Source: Argopecten irradians (lineage: Eukaryota; Mollusca; Bivalvia; Pectinida; Pectinidae). From it: a DNA stretch of 64,000 nt. A program made the translations under genes and the position numbers. The notes beneath the pieces are model-generated. The model made no database searches and had not been told where the DNA came from. It worked only from the letters and a program-made list of their open reading frames with translations. Location: contig NC_091137.1 of the NCBI RefSeq assembly GCF_041381155.1, positions 12,519,765 to 12,583,764 on the forward strand. Reading direction: 5' to 3'. Positions 1 to 10,277 of the stretch are shown here, piece by piece; the stretch's first letter is position 1; each line of letters opens with the position of its first letter.

Positions 1-53
1 TTGGAAGGCCAAAGAACGCATTTAGACTGGTTTCCTTTGCCCGACTATTCACT
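1..53 (-). mobile_element. Terminal fragment of the TTAA-flanked repeat family
   Basis: This stretch matches, almost base for base, the outer end of the large element ending at 37,586. It carries the same terminal motif (TTGCCCGACTATTCACT at 37-53) and is followed by TTAA at 54-57, the apparent target site. The rest of the copy lies outside the window. Orientation is the same as copy C, opposite to copies A and B. Confidence 0.75.
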
Positions 54-907
54 TTAAAGATATCCTGGTGATAATAGTAAAGGATTATGCTAGGTTTGTA
101 TACTACAAGTCTGAATCTGTCCTTCCTTCTTGAAAATCATTTCTTTCTGGTTCATAATTAATGGGTACATTACAAACAGAGTTTATTTTTTTACTGTCAG
201 TTTTGATCTCAGAGATACATGTAGTTGTTTTCCCCTTTTATTTTTTGGGCGAGCTGCCATCACATATTGCACTTCTGTCATCTGGTGGAAGGTCCCATAC
301 ATTCTATAAAGAAAATATGGAGTAAATGTCAGTTGATGTACAGAGATAAATACTGTATATACAAATGTACATGTACATGTATGTACATAATCTTCCAGTG
401 TAAGCCTACATGTGAAACAAACAAGTTCCTTTTTTTCTGTCAAACACAAATTTATAACAATTACACATCTTTTGAACACAAGTTTATCAAAATCAAACCT
501 CACTAGATACTACATGTGTAGGTCTAAACGAAAGAACTTGTCCATTTTGTGAAGATACCATTGAGTTCATTTTATTTTTAATGTACATGTTAATTATCAC
601 TTTTAGTTAATAAGCTTCTAATAAATGTACACAACTTGTGCTTTATTTCAATATAAATTTCATGTTTATATAGAGATATCGCTCAAACTGACAATACAAT
701 GAATAAATCAAAATTAAATGTATATCAATCAAACTATATTTCAATTATTATGATAAAATGTTACATGTGTAGAAACATATGTTTAAAGAGAAATTAAGTT
801 TTAGATTTAGATATCACTGGAATGACAGTGCAAGTAAATTAGACTCATCAACACGGTCCGTTCATGATGGAATGATTTCGCAAATTTGATTGACCGATCG
901 TCCCGAT

Positions 908-950
908 CGCACAGCTGTGCGGTGTGCGATCCGAACCGCACAGCTGTGCG
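908..950. repeat. Pair of identical 14-bp palindromes
   Basis: CGCACAGCTGTGCG occurs twice, at 908-921 and 937-950, in a locally GC-rich island inside AT-rich DNA. Each copy is a perfect palindrome with an E-box core (CAGCTG). It could be a protein-binding site pair or the remnant of a foldback element; neither is shown. Confidence 0.5.
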
Positions 951-1110
951 CACGATATGTGCTCACACACCTGTTTCTCACCTAAAATCCCAAAAGTTGG
1001 CTAGACTGGCTTACCTTACGCCACGGACTACTGTGACATCACAAGATCACGTGACCACCTAGCTCATTATCTCTCAACCGTACACTGGTAACCCAAAATG
1101 TGTTTATCTT

Positions 1111-1163
1111 GCCGAAACTTGTTAGAATAACGGCAGAATACTTAATTTTTAACAAGTTTCGGC
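1111..1163. repeat. Short inverted repeat (hairpin)
   Basis: GCCGAAACTTGTTA at 1111-1124 is the exact reverse complement of 1150-1163, with a 25-nt loop. Related words (TTCTGCCG and AATTAAGTATT) recur up to about 1275, so this may be part of a small unnamed repeat. Confidence 0.6.
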
Positions 1164-1450
1164 AGGATTAGCATATGTGCTTTTTTATTCAGTATTAACC
1201 CTTTATATTAAGACTTTTCCTCAGAATTCCAATTCGATTAATAAAATTAAGTATTTCTGCCGTAAAATTAAGTATTTTTTCTGTCCGCCGTGGGTCGTGA
1301 CGGCTGACGGCCGAATAACAGAGGGTATCAGTCACAATTACCCAACTTCGTTACGTGCACGGCTATTTATTGCTACATTGTCGGAGGTTGGGAATCGCCA
1401 AACTTTTCCGATGCGACGGTGAAATTAACAGATTCGGCGATAGAATTAAG

Positions 1451-1512
1451 AGTTTCTGCGTTTATATTCAGTGTTTCTGCGTTTATATTCAATGTTTCTG
1501 CGCTAATATTAA
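1451..1512. repeat. Three-copy tandem repeat of about 20-21 bp
   Basis: Three consecutive units share the core GTTTCTGCGTTTATATTCA, the last one diverged. It lies about 240 bp upstream of the ballast-domain gene's start codon. Confidence 0.65.
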
Positions 1513-1667
1513 AGAGGTAGTGTAATGGAAATGTTCCTTCATTTATTCTGAAAGAAAATTTTAATCCAACAAAAACAAAAAAAATATTATGAAAATCGAT
1601 CCAGAAATCTTCGAGATATTCAAGATCGAAATTTGCCCATTTGCACCTGTTTGAAAAACAATCAACG

Positions 1668-1717
1668 CAACTTCCGGTTTGGCTTCGAAGTAAAACAGGA
1701 AGTATCGTGACGTCATA
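1668..1717 (+). promoter_or_regulatory. Promoter-like ETS and CRE sites upstream of the ballast-domain gene
   Basis: Within 80 bp upstream of the ATG at 1748 are an ETS/GABP-type site ACTTCCGGTT (1670-1679), a second ETS-like site in the other direction CAGGAAGT (1696-1703), and a perfect CRE TGACGTCA (1708-1715). No TATA box is seen. The combination suits a TATA-less housekeeping-type promoter. Site function is inferred from motif match only. Confidence 0.45.
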
Positions 1718-1747
1718 TGAGCAACATTCCGCCGGGTTTATTTCAAG

Positions 1748-2193
1748 ATGTCCGATCACAGCAGTGAGAGCGACGCAATGGAAAGTTTTTCTGGTGATTC
1801 AGGCGAGATAGAATTAACAGACGTGGAATCAACTAGTCAAGCAGATATCCTACCATATCAGTTCGAGCCAGAACGAGACATAGAAGGAGATTATGATCAT
1901 GAACAGAACAACGACGTTGTGCCAAACATGGTTCAAGCTGACCAGGCCCGACTCCTGAACACGGAATGGTAGGCCAATTTCTGTTTTACTTTCATAGGCC
2001 TATCGAGTTTGAAGTAGAAACGTAAGTTACGTAAAGCTGTGATATTGGGACGTATGTAAATTGATTTTAAAGTATGTAATTACCGTATATTAGACACAAA
2101 ATAACTATAGGCCACCTACTTTTATAACTAACAAGAAACATTACGAAAATGCTTCACTTATAAGTACATCTTTGTAATGTTAGTTCTGTGATT

Positions 2194-2229
<36 letters not shown>

Positions 2230-4102
2230 AGTAATTGTTGGCCACTACATATCTTAATTGTTTTTATCCTAGTCTTCTACTAGACCATATAATGTACATT
2301 GTACACGTACAAGCGCGGTGCTGTAGGTCTAATAGTAGTTTAATGTACCTCTGAACTGGGCATTTCTATAGCATTTTTGTACTTCATAGATTACACCACA
2401 TCTTCATTTATACAATATATACATGTACATATCATATGTAGATGTAGACTACGTGCATGTATTGTACTATATATCTGTGCAGTCATCTTATGGAAAATCC
2501 ATATATATGCCTAAAGGCTTGTGGTATATTTATTGTATATCTTTCAATTTCACCATGTGTGAATCTGCATCAGCAAGATACTTTGGCCCCAAGACCAGAC
2601 TTAGGCAATATGACAGATAGATGTCTGGTGTACATGCTAACATTTGTTTATTCATTTATTATGACGTAACTATACCTGTGACATCCTAATCGTGTTATTA
2701 TATGTGTGTCTTACGATATTTATGACATGGGCTGGCTGGGTGGCCATTTATGTGATAAATGGCATGTACACCATTGTAGCCATTGTAAGATCATGAAATC
2801 ATATAATCTATAATTGTTGTAACTTGTAGGTGCAGATGTGGAAACTGTGTGGCCATGCCAACTGCAGCAGAGAGCCGGTGTTGCAGGGAGATAGAGAGGA
2901 TATCACAGAAAATGGAAGATGTCGAACTTGAAGAAAACGACCTGAAGTGCATTCTAGACCATCCAGGCTTTAACCCAGTTTGCCTCAACGTTTATGTATT
3001 GGAAACGGCATACTACCAATACCAGCAGCAATATGGAGGACAACATAAGACAGATGAACAGTAAATAATCATCATTTTAATATAATGCAAATAAATAATA
3101 TGACCTTTATATTTCGATGTCATAATTTTTTTTTTAACTTTTATATTCAACATTTTTTTTTTAAACTTATACAGAGATTGAGTGATTACCGTATTCGACC
3201 CAATAAAAGCACAAAAAAATTGAAGAAACTCAGGGGACGCTAGTAATAGAAACAAATTTGGACTTAGCTTGCCTTTCATAACATTATTCTACAAATTAAG
3301 CCATAAATCAATTTTCAGAAGAAATCAGTAAGAAAACCAACAAAGTATTTATATTTTCAGTCTGCATTTAATTCCAAGTAAGTGAAATTGAAGCCATATA
3401 AAAGAGGGAGGGGTGTTTATAGGAATGGGGGAGCTTACTGGGTCAACTAAGGTATCATACCCTGTATTATAGCAAATGAAATAAACAAATCCCAAATATA
3501 ACAATCACAGCAATATTAACTGCAATATTTATAACCTTTACCTTTAAAAACAGAACATACTGTTTCAAAACACTCTTTTAGTTGTGCAATATTTTCAGGT
3601 TACTAGGACAATTAACAAATCATAGGCATTATCATATGACAGAATAAAAAAAAATTCAAAAATAACTTTAACACAGTATTTTAAATTTCACATTTTTTCT
3701 CTTTGCAGACGCAACAGATACACATCCTACAGACAATTTGTCAGATGGTGCTGGGGATATTTGGGCAGGAGAGTGAGGGTACCATTGCCATCTTGTGTAG
3801 TTAATGTTATACATCAGAAATTCCCTTCTCCTACATATACAGGATTTAAAGAGTCTGGTAAGTGAATTGAATTAAAACTAATCATTATTGAACTGATTGA
3901 ATAAAATTTTCCTATACAGTTCTTAATTTTTTAGTTCTGTTATTTAAACTAGACCAGTTTATAGTACCAGTTTATAGTATTGGCTTTATATTACACTTTA
4001 AAATCAATGTTTATCTTAATAATTAAACTTTTGACATTATCTGGTGTAGGTATGTATCTTAACTTAAATATTTATTTTGCAGGTGAGCCTACAGAAATAT
4101 GA
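1748..4102 (+). CDS. P2X7 C-terminal (ballast) domain protein, four exons
   Basis: Spliced coding sequence, exons 1748-1968, 2830-3060, 3709-3857 and 4083-4102, giving about 206 residues. All borders are GT-AG and all phases agree; the first junction splits a Trp codon. The N-terminus (about residues 1-72) is acidic and serine-rich with a PYQFEPERD motif. Residues about 75-200 match the ballast domain of vertebrate P2X7 receptors: CRCGNCVAMPT, ESRCCREI, CILDHPGF, VCLN, YTSYRQFVRWCWGYLG, and a C-terminal FPSPTYTGFKES. The Cys pairs correspond to the zinc-binding cysteines of that domain. There are no membrane segments, so this is not a channel. Stand-alone ballast proteins are known in invertebrates, but their function is unknown. 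The gene runs towards the THAP gene, 175 bp away. The start is the first ATG after the ETS/CRE cluster. No AATAAA was seen close downstream. Confidence 0.85.
4071..4076 (-). terminator. Candidate polyadenylation signal of the THAP gene
   Basis: AATAAA on the minus strand, about 200 nt beyond the stop codon of the THAP-domain gene. If used, the transcript's 3' end would run antisense across the last exon (4083-4102) of the ballast-domain gene. This is a motif match only. Confidence 0.3.
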
Positions 4103-4277
4103 GTTATATACGAAATCCAGCCAACAGAAACAAGAACTGTCTTTACCAAAAAGACCCGGGTATCTTCTACATGTATGTAGAAAGAAAACAAATTTAAAAA
4201 GAATTCAATGTAAAAACATGGTTGTCCTTTTTCAAACTACCCAGTATATTGTCATACTGTCCAGAAACAATGCCGCC

Positions 4278-7200
4278 TTATGCACTTGTCTCCTTCCTGG
4301 CAAACCGTGATGAAAATGAAGAGATAGCCTCCTCTTTGTCTGGATGTAAATAGTCAGAACACAATGGAGCTGGCACAGATGTTGGCAGTCTGATGCTGTT
4401 GTTGTTGTGCATCCGCACTTTCTTCGTTATCTGCGTTGTGACGCTCATCAAGTTCTCTACATAGTCTGAGAAATATATAGGTAAAAATGGACATCTTTTC
4501 AAATTCAAAATATAAAACAAACTGTATTAGTCATGTCAAGATATGTTAATATTTTCATTTATTTCAAATCGGTGAAGATCAAACAGTAGTCTACATTGAT
4601 CTTTATTACTTTATCCAATATTGATGCTAACAATACTAAATATTAACACATTTGTGATTCTTTTGGGGACAAAAAAAATTAAGATATTTGTTGTTGTTTA
4701 TGAACATGATCATATAACTTACGAAATGATTGGTCAATTTTCATTTGTCGGATCGTGTGTTCTCCTTTCTTATATTTGGGGTAGACAATATTGTATTTTG
4801 GAATGCCTTCTTTGGTCAGACTCTGTTCTCTTCCGGAATTCTCATTAAAATGCATAGCAGCTAGCAGCAACCTGTAATTCATAGGTAATAGCTATAAAAA
4901 TTTAGATGAAGTGATTAACAAACCAAAACATAAATACAAAATTACACAGATGTATTCAATAAGTGAAAAAACTACCTTATCTGGTATAGTAGTATATACA
5001 GTTATTTATTCTGCCATTGCATATTACAGAGTTGTCAACACAATCAATACCTACCTGCAAGGGCAGATAACTCTGTAATATGCAAATACAGAATAGTCGA
5101 GACCATGGAAGTTATGTAAACAGATGATATAAGAAAGAAAATATACTGGTTAAAAGGCAAGATCCTTTGATTATCTTGTTGATATTGTAATGAAATTGCT
5201 TTGAAATATTTTACCTGCAATACATGCCATGATATGAAAAACCAATCATTTTGGGGGCAAAATGGTTAATGGTGCTGTGATATGCCTCAATTTCAGATGT
5301 CTGGAATTCTGGTGACAGTTTGGGGATATCTCTCTTCATCTGTCTGGAAGTGATGAGGTCACCAACTTTTTCACATGCTTTGGTTCCTATGAATACAAAT
5401 ATATTTTTTAATAACACAAAAATGAATTAATAAACTAGAAATGTTTTGTGAGCAAGAAATGAACTTAGAATATAAGATGTGACAAGACAAGAATTATGGA
5501 TTTCACTATGTCCTACAAACGGTTTCATGGAAAGAAATAAAAAAAAAATTAAACATGTTGAAATTGTTCACAATCATAGGGACTACAATAGTAGGAAACA
5601 ATGGTACTACTGAATCAATACCACGTACATTATTATTCAACCATTTAAAAAAATACCTGGTTTCAGCCATTTTTTTCCTTCTTCTGACTTCTGGGTCCAT
5701 GTCTGGATGAGCACAGTCAGGAAATAAATTTCCATGACCATGATGGATGTTTTGGATGTGGTTTTCCAGAGAAACCCACTTGGCCCACATTATATTACCC
5801 TCACAAGTGGTGGTGTTGACGCAGCGCACCAATACAGGTGGTTTGTTAAGGACTTTATCCAGTCTGTCACCTCTCCACAGTCTTTCTCCTTTGCCAGAGA
5901 ACAAAGTTTTTTCTTGAGACCTAAAATGAAAGTGGTCATGGATGCTAAATCATTTTAATTTAAGCAGGTATGGTAGGGAGTGATAAATTAATCCATATAG
6001 ATATATGTAGAAACATATGAATATATATTAATCAATACAATGGCAACCTTCCAAATTCAAACTTAAAAGTTTATCAAGAATAAATCAATTGACATTTCTT
6101 TATTTGGTTAGAATCCTCTCATTACATGACAACTTTACGTGTTACTTTAAACATAAGGCAAACAATCATTAAAATTCATCATGTCATTATACTCACCCTT
6201 TGCTACATGCCAGACATCATAGTAATGGTCAGTTGTTGGCATATTCTCTCTAACCCACTTTTGAATCTGTAGGTGCCTGTCTGTTACCAGGGCACCAACA
6301 CTCAATCCTCTCTCCTTCAACACACTCATTGCCCGGACTAAACCCTCTTTCTCCATATTGTTGCTACTTTTTACCTCGTTACTCTGAAACATATCAATAA
6401 TACAACTGTATGTTATATTTTTAAGAAATTAAAATAAGTTTATATTGAATAAGAGGACCAAGGGTCTAAATGGTCATCTGATAACCTTGGCACATTTGAA
6501 TGGGAAATTGAATTTAGTTGAATTGTAAGGTTTTTTTATAGTTAATATTACTGACTTTGGCATGCATCCTGAACTTTGGACAGGATTGTTTTTTGGAGCG
6601 TCTAAATAACTACAGTTTTTTTCACCTGTACACGAAGAAGACAAATAAAAAAGTAAATTATACAGAAGTCATGTTTATAACTTTTCATGGCACTTATAGA
6701 TAAAAACATACCTGTACTAACTGGATGTCTATTACAACACCATCTTGAAGGTCCATCAAGCCATATGACCCATACTTGGCTCTATGTCCTGGTGTGTCAG
6801 CACGGCCATCACCTCCTAACACCAATGGTGTACCTCGTGCCAAGGCATTCTGCACATAACGGGACTGGTGACTGTTCCAGCAGAAGCTGATTGCAGGAAA
6901 AAGGTAGTTTTTCTGGTGTAACATGAAGGTTTCTTTACTTACATGAGAAATGTTCATAAACTGAAACATTCGGAGTGCTTTTGTTGGAATTGCTCCAGAG
7001 AATAGGATGCTTGCTGACATAGCTAAATTCACAGATGGAATAGCCCCAACAAATGGCTGACTGTACCAGTATGTAGGGAATGTACATGAAGCGCAAACAG
7101 TCTCAATTTTCACTAAAGTACCCATAACATGTTTTATCTCCCCATGAGCTTCATTCCCACAGAATCGACACACCTGGAAAAGTTCCATCAGGTTGGACTC

Positions 7201-9914
7201 ACAGACTATGAATTTTCGTTCACCTGATGGTCCACTGGGAAAGTCCTCACTAAAACACAAAAGTTATAAACTGTGAACAGACATTTTATCATACCTTGTT
7301 AAGCTACAGTATATTTTTTCAGTATAAAATTCCTCCATCCCTAAACCTGACACATCCTTACTAAATGACTCTGGCTGTTACATTACTGTAATTTGTGTAA
7401 AATTGCACATTACAGAGTTATCTGTTCTTATGGGTAGGTAATGATTGTGACATCATACCAATATCATTGTACAATGGGAGCTATTAATAACATTGTACCA
7501 ACATTATCGTACAATGGGAGCTAACTCTTCCGAAATTATTAACCAGCATAATGGTATTCGTAAACAAGAGGCCCAGAGGGTCTGTATTGCTCACCTGGAT
7601 TCAGAGTCAAAATTTACACAAACTCTGTTCTCCTTTCCCCAAGGATGGTTCTGGCCAAATTTGGTTACAATCTATGTAGAACTCTATGACTGGTAGCTAT
7701 TTAAAGGCCCACTACCTTTCCGAAACGGCTTATAATTATTAAAATGGGAATGTAAAACGAGACCGATAATTTTGAAGATTCACAAAAGTTATTAACTTAC
7801 CGTTAATACTGCACATATCATCACCTTCTTAACAATTTTATTAAAATAAATAAAATGTTAATATTCATAACGCGAGTCGTTTTATGTTTCCCGTCGTCGT
7901 CCTAAATACCGCACGGTAGATGACTATTACTGCGCCAGACGGCAAAACAGCGAAATGACTCGCCTCTGTTTTCATTTATTACGGATGAAATCATGCATAT
8001 GTTTGGTGTTGTTACCTCATCTTATGCCATCGATATATATTTTCTGATGTTATAAATGTTTTAACGAAACCTTTATGTTTTACTGCGGAAAGGTAGTGGG
8101 CCTTTAAAGGAAATGTTGACAGACGACCGGATGATGGACGACGTCATGACATAAGCTCATACTGTATCTTCATAGAGTATCTTTTGTAAAATATTTGTTT
8201 TTGTATTCATATAAAGAAACAACAATGTAAATTCATAATATTGGTTTCAATGACACAATGTTATTTTGTACAAATTATATTTTCTTTCTAATTACATACT
8301 CACTGGCTATCAATGTCACTGTCTGATGAGTTATCTGACAAAGATGGTTGATATAGAGACGCATCTTCATCAGATAAATAGCTAAGGGTGTCTTCACTAT
8401 CCACAACTGATATTACAGGACTTTCTGGTGCAGGAATAGGAGGCTCCGGATCAGTAACTTTTCCCCTTGGCTCACTGGGCAACAGATCACACTGTATACC
8501 TATACTTCTTATACATGGTGAGATGTCAACACCTATACCTAAAGGAAAACAGATGTAAACATTCTTAATTGTCTTTTTTCTTATATCTTTGTAAAATCAA
8601 TTGCAAGAGCTGGTGTACAAAATAATACTAAGTCCATGTGTTGTGTGTCAAAACAAAATAGATATATGATTAATATTATTATATGTGGTACATATCAGAC
8701 ATAAGCTTACATTTGTAAGTGGTAATGCGAAATAGTTTAACGAGCACTGAAATCACTTATCATGTATAATACAGTATTCTAAGAGAAGCTTTCAAATTTC
8801 TTTACTGGTAATATATAATTCGATAAGAATTTATGAGATCCATATCAAATGCCTTATAAGCATTAGATTACAGTCATCAGAAAGTTTAAAAACTAAATTA
8901 TTTACATTAGTATATGTGTTGTGTAACTACAAACATACCTTTTTCTTTGGTCCTGATTTTTATTTTAACCTGTGTTTTTTTTGTCCACAAGCTGAACTTT
9001 TGGCTTGTCATCGCTGATATCGCTGATGGAGTCGTTCGGAAAAAAGGCAGGTTCTACATTCTAATGAAAAAAATAATGAGTTATAATAAAGAAAATCATA
9101 ATATAAACATACATGTATGTACTGATATCAACAACTGAACAAGTTATATTTTTATCTACATACATATATGATATATTTAACATACCTCTTTGTCATTATC
9201 AGTTAGAGGTACATGTGGGTGTTGAGTGTACATGTTGGTGTGTTCTGTTGACCAGCAGCAAGAAAATCTGACATGACCTACAATTCAGAGAAAAGAAAAC
9301 CCAGTGTAAACAGAAGTTATTATGTACTGACAATACAAAGTAAACATGACTAACCGAGTTATTTTATTGTGTTTATTCAAACTTCCATTGTTCAATATAC
9401 AGAATGTACACTTACTTTTCATATACAATATACAGTGTAACATGTAGGCATACATGTATTCCATATTTTTTTCAATTTTGGATTTTTTTTTCAAATATTG
9501 GCTCAAACAGAGGCTTGCTTATATATTTAGATACGTACCCTGGCGATTTTTCTTTTCTCATATGCTCCCCTTGGTTTTTTTTCTGGAACTGGTGCGTCGT
9601 CTTGCCCTCTCACGGCCTCTCTTTGGGTATATTGATGGCACTGACCCAGTGTTTAGCCTTCTCTTGGAAGCGAAACCTAAACTTTCTTTAATGTTGAACT
9701 GGACAGCAAAACATGATGTGGTAAAATGTTCACTACAAATTGCGCTATGCTTCGTGGGTTCTTCCCAGTCGGCCCTTGTCAGCTTAACAAACCTTTTCCA
9801 TGCGTTTCGTGTCTTTGTTTCCTTCGGGAAAGTGTGGACGGACACTCCGTTACCTGCGGTGTTGCTGCAGCCTGCTACAATACACCGTCGTCCTTTGTGG
9901 CGAAAACTTGCCAT
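4278..9914 (-). CDS. THAP-domain DDE transposase-like protein, ten exons
   Basis: Exons, minus strand: 9914-9614, 9277-9186, 9060-8939 (or 8970), 8538-8304, 7249-6712, 6383-6197, 5920-5657, 5386-5215, 4871-4723, 4465-4278; about 740 residues. Borders are GT-AG and phases agree throughout. Exon 1 encodes an N-terminal THAP zinc finger (CIVAGCS, W, CSEHF). Exon 4 is acidic and Ser/Asp-rich. Exon 5 has a Cys pair (CRFCGNE) and the likely first catalytic Asp (GGDGRADTPG). Exon 6 has VTDRHLQIQKWV and DVWHVAKG. Exons 7-9 have NHLYWCA, KWLKPGTKACEKV, EAYHSTINHFAPK and MHFNENSGREQ, typical of THAP-linked DDE transposase-like proteins abundant in molluscs. Two oddities: the middle of exon 7 is readable only in another frame (an apparent 1-base loss near 5815, balanced by an extra T in the run 5670-5676), and exon 3 needs either a weak donor at 8970 or one fewer T in 8975-8982. 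It may be a domesticated gene, a transposon or a recent pseudogene. Kolobok-type assignment is a guess. Confidence 0.75.
5007..5095. repeat. Small foldback element in an intron of the THAP gene
   Basis: Arms of about 27 bp face each other; the perfect core is GCATATTACAGAGTT at 5019-5033 against 5069-5083. A related half is found in another intron at about 7405-7430 (CATTACAGAGTTATCTG). This is a miniature palindromic repeat, without evidence of function. Confidence 0.6.
7563..8155 (+). repeat. Interspersed repeat split by a MITE
   Basis: The two halves, 7563-7700 and 8108-8155, read as one repeat (AGAGGCCCAGAGGGTCTG at the left, GACGACCGGATGATGGACGA and CATAAGCTCAT at the right) of a kind I recall as common in bivalve genomes. 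It sits in the intron between exons 4 and 5 of the THAP gene and is interrupted by the TTAA-flanked element at 7705-8103. The family name is not known to me. Confidence 0.5.
7705..8103. mobile_element. 399-bp MITE with TTAA target duplication
   Basis: The ends are perfect inverted repeats (AGGCCCACTACCTTTCCG at 7705-7722, its reverse complement ending at 8103). The element is flanked on both sides by TTAA (7701-7704 and 8104-8107), the target site of piggyBac- and Kolobok-type transposases. The interior is AT-rich and has no coding capacity, so it depends on a transposase encoded elsewhere. Its perfect termini suggest a fairly recent insertion. Confidence 0.85.
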
Positions 9915-10080
9915 TTCAATCACATTTACAGGGAAAAAATATGGGATATAAAAACTGTATACGTACGTAAAAAAGATAAAGTCAAATATAAAGAGGCGAG
10001 GAGTTATAGTACAATGTTGTCAAATGGATACGCATCGAGCATAGTGTTGTCACAGACGCAATCTGTTGCTCACAGTACCT

Positions 10081-10099
10081 ACGTCACTTCCGGTTGACC
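10081..10099 (-). promoter_or_regulatory. ETS/CRE-like promoter motif between the THAP gene and the LINE
   Basis: ACGTCACTTCCGGTTGACC contains a CRE half-site (ACGTCA) overlapping the same ETS word, ACTTCCGGTT (10086-10095), found upstream of the ballast-domain gene at 1670-1679. It is 170 bp upstream of the THAP start codon and 183 bp upstream of the LINE ORF1 start, so it could serve either or both. Function is inferred from the motif alone. Confidence 0.35.
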
Positions 10100-10277
10100 G
10101 GTAAACATGAACTTTTAGAAGCTCTCGCCAACTTCAAAGGAAAAAAGGACGTAACAAGTATAAATCCAGATTGTTGTTGCTAAATAGTAACAAATACGTA
10201 TGTAAGTACACTTTTCACACTTATACGTGAGTTTCCATCGATTGTAAAGGAGATTTTACCAGATTTCCACCTTCGAG

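Larger units (their letters stand above)
58..1650. other. Non-coding AT-rich flank with small palindromes and repeats
   Basis: I see no supported gene here. The stretch has ACATGTACATGT-type alternating motifs (364-390), two identical 14-bp palindromes (908-921 and 937-950), a 14-bp inverted repeat (1111-1124 with 1150-1163), and a short tandem repeat of a 20-21 bp unit, three copies, at about 1451-1512. Short open frames crossing it have no recognisable domain and are treated as chance. Confidence 0.5.

Noticed and set aside
9558-9612. Extension of THAP exon 1 to the stop at 9,558 or to the donor at 9,538
   Set aside because: The donor at 9,613 (GTGAGA) gives the right phase for the next exon without crossing the TGA, so the shorter exon is preferred.
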